From NCBI GenBank assembly GCA_026225945.1, contig JAMJFZ010001815.1, forward strand, positions 2,915,501 through 2,979,500: a stretch of DNA of 64,000 nt. Direction: 5' to 3'. The stretch comes from Cricetomys ansorgei. Taxonomy: Eukaryota; Chordata; Mammalia; Rodentia; Nesomyidae. Below the pieces are notes generated by a model. The model was not told where the DNA came from. It was given only the letters and a program-made list of their open reading frames with translations, and made no database searches. Positions 1-10,679 of the stretch are shown piece after piece; within the stretch, counting starts at the first letter, position 1; every line of letters begins with the position of its first letter. Both the position numbers and the translations under genes were made by a program.

Positions 1-2820
1 TGTTGGGTGAGGGGCTCCCTAAGTCTTGGCACTTTGTATTGTCTGTAGGTGTTGGATTTCTGTGGGGGAAGTTGATTGCTAATGATCAGCATATGGTATC
101 AGTAGAACACTTGAGTTCTGAATCAATAAAAACACTTGAGCTCAGGAACTCAGGGTTCCACTGTTCAGGATGGTGCTGGCCAGGATGGTGGTTCCCTTTG
201 CTGAGGTCTGGCAGAGTTTGCACCTATGAAAACACCTCCCTGTCTTCTTGGCTGAGCCACACAGCACCATACTGCTACACCGTATCTACTGACTACAGCC
301 AAAGGGGGCTTACGATCCAGGCCTCTGGATTCCATGGTGACAGTTCAAAGCCAACCAGGCCCACAGACCTAGCTTTGAGAAGCATGGTCTGAGTGGGATG
401 TTAGGAAGAAGCTAGGCTGGATCCATCATTTCCAGCCACTGCCCCAAATCAACCTCTCTAGAAAATCCACTCTGCCCAAGCTGCTCATCCTGTGTCATCT
501 TCTCCCTCTCCTTTCACTCAATCCCTGGTGTAGGTCCCTACCTCCACCCATCTTCCCAAAGCATCTTCTGGTTACATTTGTAAGTGCCACCTTGCCCTTT
601 ACCACCTTGACATACCAAATCTAACCAGGCCTTGCTTTATTTCCTAGGGCCTCAACTTCAGAAGAATAAAATAGACAATAGACTTCACCGTTCCTTAAAG
701 CTCAGATTTGGTGAGGCTCGGAGCCGAGGGAAGTAGAGAGGGGTGGAAAGAACCCTCACCTGGGAGGGAGGAGAGAAGAAAGAAGCAGCCAGGATAGCAT
801 TTTAGGGCCACCAAGGATGGTGAGCACCTTCAAAGCAAAGCACAGGAGCACACGTTTTCCTTCCTTTATGGCAGTGTCTGAGAGAGCTAATGGTTAGTTA
901 ATACTTCTCACTGCAAGGCCACCCAAGGGTTATCACCTCTGCTGCAAGGCACTACTCAGGACTTCTGGGGATAGCCCGCTGGGCTGGCCGGTTAGATAAC
1001 CGGAGCTGTGGACAACACTGGATTCAACAGCATGAAAGGTGGTAGACAGAAAGACTCAATGGTGGGAGGTAGCTGTAAGTGCCATCTAGAGAGATAGATA
1101 AGACATGGCAGGAAGAAGTCGGTAGGAGAGAAAGTAGTCTCTTTACTCAAACTAGGAAACCAGGAAGGACCCACACACCTTTCAGGAAACAGGGTTTGAA
1201 GAGACCTGGGTGAATTCCATGGTAGAAGGAAGTGAGATCTGGCACTGAGGTAAGTCCTGATGAGCAGAGTAGGCGGAGGAGTGAGCCTGAGGGGAGGAGG
1301 GCCGCAGCATGTACCTGGGCGTTCTTCTGTGGTTACAAGACGCTCGAGAGGGATCAGGCCTAAAGCCATCGGGTCAGAGCTCGGCACTAGCTAATTTCTT
1401 CCTGCTCCTTGGAGCCTCCGTTGTAGGGAAGTAGAAAAGGCTGGAGACCCATCCATTGTGTTGTTCAGAAGACAAAGAAGGCACGGGCCAACATGGAACG
1501 ACGAAGCTGGGAAGAAGTAGAATAATTAGAGCACCATGGCACATTTCATAAATTGAGAGACAACAGGACCTGAGAATGAAAGAGATGTTTGGTGGGAAAG
1601 AACAGAACAACATAAGGGTCAGTTTGTGTCTAGGCAACATGGAACTAATATTGATGTCTAGTATGAGTCAGCTAAAACTTGGCTGACACTGGGCAGCCAA
1701 GGGTCTATGACTCAGCACCAACTGGCTAAAATGGAAGTCTAAAGTACAGGATGATGTAATCTGCTCTATAACTATTTCTGGCCGAATGCCACTTTTATGT
1801 GACTCTGTTTGAATATGGACTTGAGGCAAAGGGCCTGGACCTTTTCCTTTACCAGTTTGCCTATGTATGTCTGTCTTTGGCCTTTGTGCCCACATGCGTT
1901 CAGCCTGTGAGCTGGTACACACGTGCATCTATGCCCTTTGTGTGCCAGCACGTGCCTGGGCTACTACCGGCATTTGATGCCTCTGTGCTGATGAAGAAAG
2001 TATGTCTTATCAGTCTACTGCTCCTCAAAAACATCTTCAACTTCCCACCTCCAGTGACCCTCCTCCCTTCCTGGCATCAAAGTGTGAATCTCACAGACTG
2101 AGAGAAAGCAGGCTGTCTCAAAGTGCTCCTGGACGGGGAATGTCGGTGCTAGGACCATCTGATCTTGCGGCGCAGGAATGGACATGTTAGAATTGGGATG
2201 TCACGTAGACATTTGGAAGACAGAGTCTGGCAGAAGATTTCCAGTCACTGCTTAGAGAAAGCATTAATAATTCATAGCCCCCTGAGAAACAAGGGGAAAG
2301 GAAGTGAGGAGCCAGATGCTCAGAGGCCATATTCCTCTCTATGCGATGCCAGCCAAGCAGCTCTTCCAGTCCCCCTCCTCACGCGCAGATGCTGGAGGTC
2401 CAGTGGGTCTTCCTTACCCAAGCTGAGATGCCCTGTCACTACAGATACCTTGGCAGCTTCCCTGAAGCTTAGATATTCTCAGCCCTGGTTACATAACACT
2501 ATCCTCCATAGAGGCAGCTCCAAAATTACTACCAGACCCATTTGAAGACAACTGTCAAGGTCGCCCATGTTGGGATGCTTATAAGAAGTGGTAGTGGTTA
2601 AGAGGATGGGGCCCAGAGCAGCCCTTTCCATGGTACCTTGTGCCTACGGGTTGGGGTGCTTTTTGACTTGTCCCTCACCTGTCTCAAAGGAGCTCTGGGC
2701 TCTCCGGAAAGATTATTTCACAATGCGTCTGTCTGTTCTCAGGACGCTAGGATCAGGTGATCCTACCATGGTAACTAAACCAGAAAGGAAAAAAAAAAAA
2801 CCAAAACTCCAGATTATTTA
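1..2820. other. Unique sequence, no gene recognised
   Basis: No SINE, LINE or LTR signature and no exon-like open frame with a known domain was recognised here. Open frames are short and overlap on both strands. A short A-run lies near 2789-2801. It may be intronic or intergenic DNA. Confidence 0.5.
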
Positions 2821-2821
2821 G

Positions 2822-3170
2822 GCAAGAAAACATTTAATTTTGTTTCTTTTTATTATGGTGCATTATGCAAATGATGCAAGTATACAGCTCCATTGAAAAA
2901 TTCAAAGAAAGCCAATAAAGCAAAAGGCCTCCCTAGAGAGGTTCCCTTCTCTGCCTCTTCCCCAGAAGTAATTACTCTATTGGTCTACTGGGTCCAATCT
3001 CAGCCTATTTTCAATGTGTGCAAAAGCATTTAGACGCACACATGTAAATGTATTGTTTTTCTCTGAATAGATGTGTTTCCAGAAAGACTAACTAAATAAC
3101 TACATGGCGATTTTGCCTTTCCTTTTCTCTTTAACAGTGTGAGTAGGAACCCATTCATATGTGTCTGGAG
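2822..3170. repeat. Possible ancient L1-type relic
   Basis: AT-rich stretch resembling, from memory, the 3' region of old mammalian L1 copies: a T-rich segment, then a 'cctcccta...ttccccagaagtaa' block, then a T-rich segment. Divergence is high and the assignment is weak. Confidence 0.25.
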
Positions 3171-3174
3171 TGAC

Positions 3175-3275
3175 TAGCTACAGAGTCTAAATTAATTGAA
3201 ATTTAATGCAGTTCAAAATTCAGCTCCCTGGTCATGCTAACAGCCATTATTTCAAGTGCTCAGTTTACACATGCT
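3175..3275. mobile_element. Possible hAT-Charlie (MER5-like) relic
   Basis: The segment with 'aattaattgaaatttaat', 'aaaattcagctccc' and 'atttcaagtgctcag' resembles the internal and 3' part of an old non-autonomous hAT-Charlie element shared by mammals. Terminal inverted repeats and an 8-bp target duplication were not found, so this is a fragment at best. Confidence 0.35.
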
Positions 3276-3279
3276 CTAG

Positions 3280-4045
3280 GGCTGTCGACTGACAACAGAT
3301 GCACATTTCACCATTCCTGAACATTCTATGCCACGGTGCTGGGAAAGACCTTTCTTTTCAGCAGGTGTGTCCCATTCCACGGTGGAGCTGTGAGACAGTT
3401 AGAGGTACTTGCCTTCAAGCCTCCCGTTAAGGGAAGACACTCAGTGAGCATATCTTTCATGTGAGAAAGTAGGTCACTCGCAGCGAATGGTTTCTCCAAG
3501 GGGCAGAAATCAATTCTGCAAATGTCTGAGGTGACAGTAAGGCATTTAGGGCTCACAGACCTCTGCAAACTGCTGTTTTGACTTGACGTTTAGCTCTTAG
3601 ACTCCTCTTGCCGCCACGGTATAGACCCTGACATTGTCTCCAGCCCTTTTGGCTTTCTCCAGCCCCACCCTGCCCTCCACATGGAGCTGCTTCCGTGTCC
3701 ATGGGACTCGGCACATCTGCTGAGCTTTGGGTACATATTCCACAGTGGCGTGCCATTTATTCTAAGCTTGGAGAATGCATATTGATGACAGCACCTCATC
3801 AGAGTGCAGTGGCAAACTGGCCTGCGCTCAGCGTTAGGCTGGTGACAGCGTTCAGAGTTCCCCGAGGAAGGATGGTGTTTCAATATATTTCGCTCATGCC
3901 TAGGATGGCTGCTAGAGTCGCTGGCATCAAGAACTGGCAGGCGCTTGTCTCTAGGTATTCTGAGGCTCACGTCCTCACTAAGAACAAAAGACATTAGGAG
4001 CCAGAGGAAAGAAAAGTGAAGATGAAGGTAAATTAATCACGTGTT
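3280..4045. other. Unique sequence, no gene recognised
   Basis: Overlapping short open frames occur on both strands (for example 3695-3997 plus and 3590-3994 minus). Frames this open on both strands at once suggest chance rather than coding. No domain and no repeat were recognised. Confidence 0.45.
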
Positions 4046-4049
4046 TGAA

Positions 4050-4182
4050 TACTTAGGACACGGTGGCTCATGCCTGTAATACCAGCATTTAGAAGACAGG
4101 GCTACTTAGGAAGGCAGTAATGAAGTCAAGGTCTTCCTGGGCTAGAGAGCAGGATGCCATCTCGGTCTATGAATAACCAATC
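4050..4182 (+). repeat. Old B1-like SINE (PB1/B1F type)
   Basis: Begins 'ggacacggtggctcatgcctgtaat', the Pol III box A region of a 7SL-derived SINE. It continues through a diverged body ('cttcctgggctagagagcagg') to 'ctcggtctatgaataa'. It lacks the sequence of young B1 subfamilies and looks like an early rodent 7SL-derived copy. Confidence 0.6.
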
Positions 4183-4282
4183 AATACTTCCAACAGAGAT
4201 GCAAAGTTTTGAATTGATGTAACTTTGAAATCGTCAACTAAGTAAATAATGCCTTTGTTCATTCTTGTAAATATTCATGCAC

Positions 4283-4395
4283 CCACAAATACGGACTGTC
4301 TAACCTGTGTCAGATACTGAGGACACCATGTTGAGCAGGGCACGTGTCCCTGGCCCTCAGGAGCCCTCGTAGTATTAAAGACAGTACGATACTCC
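4283..4395 (-). repeat. Possible MIR-type SINE fragment
   Basis: The run 'ctgtgtcagatactgagga ... ccctggccctcaggagccc' resembles the 'gtgccaggcactg...tccctgccctcatggagc' pattern of MIR-related mammalian repeats. It is strongly diverged, so confidence is low. Confidence 0.35.
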
Positions 4396-4583
4396 CACAG
4401 AGAATTACTGCTGTGAAGGGGAGGCCCAGGTCCCAGTCACACTGGGAAGGGCTCGTAACCTGAATTAGGTCTCTTCCAGTGTTCTTATATGGTAACTTCA
4501 TGATGAACAAGACCAAGCATAATGGACTTGGGATGGGGTAAAACTGAGTCCCCGGCACCAGTTAAGTAGGAGAAAGCACTTGA

Positions 4584-4644
4584 AATCTGCTTCTGATTTC
4601 ACCCCTGCATCATGCTGAATTCTGTTTCCGACTTCACCCCTGCA
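4584..4644. repeat. Short tandem duplication, ~35-bp period
   Basis: Two adjacent copies of about 26 bp, 4584-4609 and 4618-4644, share 'ctg-ttc-ga-ttcacccctgca' with a few substitutions. This is a two-copy local duplication without further context. Confidence 0.65.
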
Positions 4645-5144
4645 AGAGTAAGTGCATCTTTTTGGTTCTCTTTCCTCAACTGTCAGGCAAATCAGGTTCG
4701 TTCATATCTGGGCTTTCAGACTGATGTTGAATGGGTTCAATGACCCCATAGACATCACTCAGCCGTATCCATGCTGTCTCCATTTGTCCAAAAGCATTAT
4801 CTCGGGAAGATGACTGCAATGATCCTTGTGGCTCGTGGCGGCAACAAGATTAAGAGCCAGAGACTGATGTGCCTGCGATGTTTGGGCACAGCTGTCTCAC
4901 TCAGAGAGTTTGCTCTTTCTCTAGTGCACAGTGGATGGCACAGAATGCTGGCCCAGCCTGAGGAGGGCAGATGTAGCACCCAGTCAACCTGTAGCCTCCT
5001 CTAGAACATACCAAGGACTCTCCGAAAGACCAGTGCTGTCCACAGGTACCTGCTACCAACCTGTTGAGGTGCCAGTGGAGGCCTTCGCTCTCTGCATACA
5101 CGTCTCCGACAGGCACTAAGGCACCTCATACACTCTGCTGTGCT

Positions 5145-5258
5145 CATGACAAGAATCTGAGGTCTATATTATAGCCATGCTTTTACAGATGAGAAACTAA
5201 GGTTTTAGAGAAGTTCTATAACTTTACCAAGATTCTACAGCTGAGGTTTCAATGCAGA
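5145..5258 (-). repeat. MIR SINE fragment
   Basis: Reads 'cttttacagatgagaaacta' followed by 'agagaagttctataacttta', 'ccaagattctacagct'. This is the reverse complement of the conserved MIR core (cagatgaggaaactgaggctcagagaggtt...). MIR predates the mammalian radiation, which fits the divergence. An A-run follows at about 5258-5271. Confidence 0.65.
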
Positions 5259-5696
5259 AAAAAAAAAAAAACACGACTTTGCATCAGAAATGAGGGGAAT
5301 GCGGAGTCCCGGTGATGATGCAGACCTCAGATTAGTCAAATCAGCATCTCTGGGGTAGGATCCATGTACTGTGAGATGCAGTGTGCAGGCACTGCCTTCC
5401 ACACACTTCACCCCCACACAAAAATAAATATTTCCCACTTAAGGCACAAGAATCTTATGAAAATCCTTTTTTTTTTTTCTGGTAGAAATTCAAATATGTT
5501 TGTTGGCTCCTTTGAAGTGGAGGCACACTATTTTGTTTGAGTGTGAGAAGCCCCTCACTGGCTCTTGGTGGCACAGTTTTGAAGGCTATGGAACCTTTAA
5601 AAGGTGGGCTTAGCTGCAGTAAGTGAAGTACTAGGGGATAGGTCTTAGGACTCATAGCTTTCCATCCTGACATTTCTCTGTCTGCCTGCCCACACC

Positions 5697-5866
5697 CCCC
5701 TCTCTTTTTCTTCCTTCTCCTCCACCTCCCCTTCCCTCTCCTCCTCCTCCTCCCCCTCTCCCCCTCCTCCTCCCCCTCCCCCTCCTTCTCCTCCTCCCCC
5801 TCCTCCTCCCCCTCCTCCTCCTCCCCCTCCTCCTCTTCCTCCTCTTCCTCCTCCTCCTCCTCCCCC

Positions 5867-5901
<35 letters not shown>

Positions 5902-5931
5902 CTCCTCCTCCTCCTCCTCTTCCTCCTCCCT
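5697..5931. repeat. Polypyrimidine tract, (CCT/CTC)n-rich
   Basis: About 235 bp that is almost entirely C and T on the plus strand, dominated by TCC/CCT triplets with CCCC and CTT interruptions. The minus strand reads as a long Glu/Gly/Arg-rich open frame, which is a by-product. Such homopurine-homopyrimidine tracts can form triplex DNA. Confidence 0.95.
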
Positions 5932-5939
5932 CACTTCAC

Positions 5940-6118
5940 AGGCTGCTGAAGTGCACAGGGTCCTAGCCACACATTTCTGCCATCATGAATTTCACCATGA
6001 TTCCCCACCATGATAGATTGTATCTTCTTCTACTGTGAACAAAAATAAATACTTTTTCCCTTAAATTGCTTCTTGTCTTACATTTTGCCACACCAACGAG
6101 AAAAGAAACTAATGGACA
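5940..6118 (+). mobile_element. MaLR LTR, 3' part (MT-type)
   Basis: The segment 'tgccatcatgaatttcacc...accatgatagattgtatc' leads to 'gtgaacaaaaataaatact', 'cccttaaattgcttcttgt', and ends 'caacgagaaaagaaactaatgg'. This is the characteristic 3' end of MaLR LTRs, with the AATAAA signal followed by the 'ttgcttcttgtc...acagcaacgagaaaa' block. The 5' part is absent and the preceding polypyrimidine tract sits in its place. Confidence 0.65.
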
Positions 6119-6184
6119 CACCTTGAGGTTTACAGCTAACCTCAGATAGAGCATGTAGTGAGTAATAAAATAAGCAGAAACACA

Positions 6185-6545
6185 CTATTAGTCAGACCAG
6201 GGATGTCTAGAGAAGCAAACAGAAGCAATAGGTGATGGGTAAGTAGTGGTAGGTAGGTAGAGAGATAGACAGATACTGTAAGAAACTGACCTGTACTATG
6301 GAGATTTAGAAGTCCAGGATCTATAACCTACAATCTAGAGGCCCAGGAAACCCTGCTGGAATGGTTTGAGGGCCTGGGATCTAGGGAAGCAATTGTGTAG
6401 ATCAAAGTCCAAGTCTGTAATCCTGAGGACCAGAGCACCAGACTGGAGAGATATGTCTTTTCTGGATCAGCCATCATTCTGGTTTGAATCTGAGGTGTGT
6501 TGGGCTCGGATGTCAGCTGATAGACTCTGGGATGTAACTGGATTC
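6185..6545 (+). mobile_element. Possible MaLR internal-region relic
   Basis: Contains the order 'tctagagaagcaaacagaa', a GATA/GTAG-rich stretch, 'gagatttagaagtccagga', 'tctagaggcccaggaaacc' and 'caaagtccaagtctg'. This resembles a mammalian repeat I remember next to MaLR LTRs. It lies between two LTR-like sequences in the same orientation, as expected for an internal region. The assignment rests on memory of the pattern. Confidence 0.35.
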
Positions 6546-6555
6546 TGAGGAGTCT

Positions 6556-6900
6556 TAGTTAATCAATGCCGTTATCTCTTGATGGACTCCTGATACTGGG
6601 TATTGCTGAGTGGCAGTGGTAGTAGGCGAGGCCTTGTTGGAGGAAGTATGCTCCTGGTCCTGGGCCTGGGAAGGTGCATCTTGTCCCGCGTTTCACCTTC
6701 TGCTCTCTGGGTTTCCTTGTTGCCCTGAGCAGAGCAACCTCTCCCCCATACTCCTGCTGATGAGATTCAGCATCCCTCCAAGCCTAAACAAGCTGATTAT
6801 CAGCTAAGACTTCCGTTGCCATGAGACAAAACAAATATTTATGCCTTTAGGTGATTGCTCTCAGGCGATTTGTCTCCGTAGCAGGAAACTGACTAACACA
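6556..6900 (+). mobile_element. MaLR LTR, MTE-like
   Basis: Contains 'gaggccttgttggaggaagt', 'catcttgtcccgcgtttcac', 'ctgagcagagcaacctctcc' and ends 'gtagcaggaaactgactaacaca'. This follows the order of the MTE/MLT-type LTR consensus, including the AT-rich polyadenylation region and the '-actaacaca' terminus. It is diverged but collinear. Confidence 0.65.
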
Positions 6901-7565
6901 GGCAAAGCATGGGTTCATTTTCCTCCATGTTTCATCTGCTCAGATGGGAGGAACACGCCCTCTACACAGGCTATCATTGCAGATGTTGAGATCTTCTGGA
7001 AGCATCCTTATAGATAGACATGCCAGAGAATAATGTTTAATTGGCTATCTGAGCACACAGGCTGCAGATAGCCTGACACAGGCTGGGACCTTGGAACCAT
7101 CGTGTAAGGAGCCACTACTCTGAGGAGCAACATTTTCCTCCGTTGTCTCAGAGTGTAAGCTGTTTGTCACGGCCACAAACACCCCGTGAGTCCGTACCAG
7201 AGTGCCACGCATCATCAGTCTGCTGTCGACTACCATGAGGAAATGCCCACAGCAGTTTCATTTTGTGAAGAAAAGAGGCCTGAGTGATAGTTCTGTGTAT
7301 TTAAAATCGTGAATTGGGTGGTCCCTGAGAAAGACCCTTTTGGCTCTGTCACTTCAAGGCAGACCACAGCATGGCAGATTGTACGGCAATGGGAGCTTAT
7401 GCGAGAATGGCTACCACATCACCAAAAAGGAAGCTAGGGCCTGAGGTCCCAGAATCCTCTGGGAGGACATCCCATAAATCGACATAAAGACCTCCCACTA
7501 GGTCCCAGCTCTTTAGAGCACCACATCAAATACTGCATTCAGATCTATCTGTCTAAACCATATGC
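6901..7565. other. Unique sequence, no gene recognised
   Basis: No repeat signature recognised. A 63-codon minus frame (7045-7236) has no recognisable domain. Confidence 0.4.
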
Positions 7566-7569
7566 CATA

Positions 7570-7960
7570 GTCTCGTTTCATCTGTTACTATGATGAAACA
7601 CTCTTACCAAAAGCAATTTAAGGGAAGAAAGGGATTATTTTATCTTACACTTCCAGGTCACAGTCCATCACTAACAGAAGTCAAGAGAAGGACTTGAAGC
7701 AGAAACCATGGAGTTCATTTTGTTAACTTGCTAATAGACTTGTTCTTAGCTAGCTTTCTTTTAAGTCCTAGGTCAGTTTTCTAGGGAATGGTGTCACTCA
7801 CAATGGACCTGGCCTTCCTACATCAGTTAACAAGGCAATCCCTCATAGACATGGCCTCAGGCCAGCCGATCTGCACAATCCCTCAATTGAGACTCCCTTC
7901 TCAGTGACTCCAGGCTGTGTCAACTTGACATTTAGTTTTAAAGTTAAGACAGCATTTGTT
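7570..7960 (-). mobile_element. MaLR LTR, ORR1-like
   Basis: The reverse complement starts near 'tgtcaacttgacacagcctgg', continues 'aggccatgtctatgagggatt', 'gactgtgacctggaagtgta', then an AT-rich polyadenylation segment and 'gcttttggtaagagtgtttc', 'atcatagtaacag'. This order matches ORR1-class MaLR LTRs. Old, with small indels. Confidence 0.65.
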
Positions 7961-7964
7961 TGCC

Positions 7965-8525
7965 ACTGACAAAAGTTGCTTCTGTGAAGTCTGCCAGTTA
8001 ATAAGAGAGAACAGGAATTGGCTTTGGAGATGAGGCAGCCTTCCTTAGAGGGCCTAGTCTCAGTACGGTTGGGCTCATAACTGTTAGGAGGATGGTGGAA
8101 GAGATTGGATCAAAAAAAAAAGTAATTCAAGGCAACTTCCTGCCCAGATGAATTGGAAATTGCTTGAATGAATTCCAGTTCCATTTATACCATCCCTGAG
8201 CATTCTAAGTTGCTGTGTCTGTCGCCACACGGGTGTGAGTTAGAAAGCCAGAATAAAGAGTGAGTGGGCACAGCTGGTGGAAGATAGCATCTGTACAGAA
8301 AGGAGCTCAGGATGGTCAGAAACCGCTCCAGGTGAAGGGCCCCGGGGCATCGAGAAGCCACTGTGCAACATATCGTTCTGTGGAGACTGATCTCTGATTA
8401 TCATATTTCCAGTTTTGAATGAGTGAGTATATTAAGTATACAGCAAGCCAAAGAAAAAGAGTAAATAACAAGAGAAAGAAAGATGATCAAAACGCCATCA
8501 AATCAGGTACTCCAAACGTCCAACA
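7965..8525. other. Unique sequence, no gene recognised
   Basis: No repeat or gene was recognised. The stretch ends immediately before a B2 element. Confidence 0.4.
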
Positions 8526-8526
8526 G

Positions 8527-8765
8527 AGGGGCTGGAGAGATGGCTCAGTGGTCATCAGTGCTTACTGTTCTTTCAGAGGACTGGAGTTTGATGCCCATCA
8601 CCCGTGCTGCAGCTCACATCCATCTATATCTCCAGTTCTAGGGGATTTAATACCTTCTTCTGATGTCAGTGAGCACTAGGCATGCATATAGTGTACATAC
8701 TTACATGCAGGCAAAATATACACACATAGAAAATAAAATAAATAAATCTAAAAATGAAAAATAAA
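8527..8765 (+). repeat. B2/B3 SINE
   Basis: Starts 'ggggctggagagatggctca' (tRNA-derived head with box A) and continues through 'cagaggactggagtttgatg' (box B region). It ends with an A/T-rich tail carrying 'aaataaaataaataaatcta'. About 240 bp and near full length. The 86-codon frame at 8419-8679 is mostly translated B2 and is not a gene. Confidence 0.9.
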
Positions 8766-8968
8766 ACCATAGAGCAAGAACTAACTGAGGCAGCCCTTTA
8801 AGACAGCCAGTTGGAGTTCCAAATAGAGGGAGTTCTCTGCTCTCTAGGCAGAGCAGAGTGTCCCCTCTGAGTGTCCTCCATGAGACTTCTAAGTAAAAGA
8901 ACCAATAACCGTAGTTAAAGATGACATCAGCAAATCAGATGCTCACAACATCCATCAGAAGCCAACTG

Positions 8969-9126
8969 TAGCTGGGCAGTAGTGGCACACACCTTTAATC
9001 CAAGCAGTTGGGAGGCATAGGGAGGCAGATCTCTGAGTTCAAAGTCAGTCTGGTCTACAAAGCAAGTTCCAGGACAGCTAGGGCTATGGCTACACAAAGA
9101 AACCCAGTCCTGGAATAAAATAAAAA
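8969..9126 (+). repeat. B1 SINE
   Basis: Collinear B1: 'gctgggcagtagtggcacac', 'ctttaatccaagcagttggg', 'ggaggcagatctctgagttc', 'aaagtcagtctggtctacaa', 'ccaggacagctagggctatg', then an A-rich tail. It is complete from head to tail and its tail passes directly into a (GGAA)n array. Confidence 0.93.
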
Positions 9127-9167
9127 GGAAAGAAGGAAGGAAGGAAGGAAGGAAGGCAGGCAGTCAG
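9127..9167 (+). repeat. (GGAA)n microsatellite from a B1 tail
   Basis: 'aaggaaagaaggaaggaagg' type repeats ending in 'ggcaggcagtcag'. The position at the 3' end of a plus-strand B1 indicates origin from the SINE's A-rich tail. Confidence 0.9.
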
Positions 9168-9169
9168 CT

Positions 9170-9978
9170 GGAATTCTGGATCGAGCTTTCTGCCCGTGGA
9201 TAAGCTTCTGGCTTTGCTTTCCCACTGGGGCACTATGTAATATGGGCTAAACAGCAAAAGCCTCTGATGATGGCGACTTATCTTCCAGTTGTTCTCAAGT
9301 ACAAACTGCTTTACATCTTGGGATATCTTACTGTTCTCTCCTGCCTGTCACAGAGTTATGGGGACCAGCCCATACCCACACAAGGGCTCTTAGAGGACAC
9401 TTTGAGACACTTTGAAGCTTGGATGTGAAATGGGTAGGGACAACCCATGTCTAGTATTAGCTTCCCTGTGAACAATTATACCAATACAATGCCTACTACA
9501 GGCCTTCACTGAGAGTTCAAGGGCAACCTGGATTGTTGGCTCTTCACAGCCAGCCTGGAGCCAGTACTGAGTCTGACTTCACAGAGCTGATGATCAGAGC
9601 TCAGTGGATCCAAGAGTTCCCCAGCTCAGGGAAGGGGTAGCTCAAGGGCTTTCTCAGATGATTATCTCAGTAACAGCCTTGCTTCTGCTGCTGGGACAAC
9701 TACACTGTCAGCCACCTTAGCCCCATGCTATACTCTCCTGCTGGATCCCTTTCTCAGGCTTGCTGCTGGCTTCCTTCCTTCCCAGTTGCTCAAAAGAGGG
9801 GCAGGGCCACCTGACAGGGGAAGTAGAATGAACTACACCACAGCTTCCATCTCTGCCACCAAGAGCTACTCTGTACGGACAATGAGGGAAGCCTGGGGTA
9901 TGACCGTTACTTATCATAATAAACAGGAGATTCCTGATATTGATTTTTTTTATTGGAATTTAAAGTTCAGTAGCATCC
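9170..9978. other. Unique sequence, no gene recognised
   Basis: No repeat or coding signature recognised. Short frames near 9717-9917 lack known domains. Confidence 0.4.
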
Positions 9979-10008
9979 TCAAAAAAAAAAAAATATATAT
10001 ATATATAC
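9979..10008. repeat. A-run followed by (TA)n
   Basis: About 13 A residues followed by roughly eight TA units and 'cac'. It may be the tail of a decayed retroelement, but no body is visible next to it. Confidence 0.85.
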
Positions 10009-10401
10009 ACTGTGCCATCTGCTGCTCACATGGACGCAGTCTGAGATGACTGCAGATTCTGTGGCTCAGGGGAGCACAGCAGTGAGGGGGCACTCCTGTC
10101 AGCTCAGGGCAGATGCTTACTGTGTGTCTCACTCCCTCTAGAGCTAGAGCTGAAGTCCAGGGCTTCGATTTGTGCATTTGCACATTTGCCTTGGTTTGGA
10201 TGTGGTCTGAGTGCCTCTCCCATTGTTCTGGATTCTCAGGGTGAACTGATGGAGGGGCCTCTAAGAGGAAGAGCCCATGGGAGGCCTTCATGAGCTCTGT
10301 ACTCAGGAGGAGTGGGGGAGGGGGACCCCGAGTTAGTTTTTACAAGAAGGTGTGACAGGAAGTAAGCTGGCCTCTCTCCTCCCTCTGGTGCCTGCCTAGC
10401 A

Positions 10402-10677
10402 ACTCTCTCTCTCTATCTATCTATCTCCTGTCTCTCCCCCCTCTCTCCTTTCTCTCTTATTTCTCTCTCCTCTCTCTGTCCCTCTCTCCTCTCTCTGTCC
10501 CTCTCTGCTCTCTTTCCCCTCTCTCTCCTCTCTTTCCCCTCTTTCTCTTCTCTCTTTCTCCTCTTTCTCTTCTCTTTCCTCTCTCTTTTCTCTCCCTCTC
10601 CTCTCTCTCATCCCTCTTCCTCGCCTCTCCCTCCTCTTCCCCCTCTCTTCTCTCTCACCTCTCTCTCCCCCCTCCAA
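10402..10677. repeat. Polypyrimidine (CT)n-rich tract
   Basis: About 275 bp of CTCT runs with CCC and TTT interruptions, almost free of purines on the plus strand. The minus strand reads as an Arg/Glu-rich frame (10417-10677) that is a translation of this tract. Confidence 0.95.
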
Positions 10678-10679
10678 CT

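Noticed and set aside
5455..5970. 171-codon minus-strand frame rich in Glu, resembling an acidic protein
   Set aside because: Most of it is a direct translation of the CCT/CTC polypyrimidine tract. The remainder lacks any domain.
8527..8600. tRNA gene suggested by box A/B-like sequence
   Set aside because: Belongs to the head of a B2 SINE with SINE body and tail following. The ID elements at 45257 and 55774 are rejected as tRNA genes for the same reason.
8419..8679. 86-codon plus frame
   Set aside because: Its second half is translated B2 SINE sequence.
10417..10677. 86-codon minus frame rich in Arg and Glu
   Set aside because: Translation of the CT tract, no independent coding evidence.
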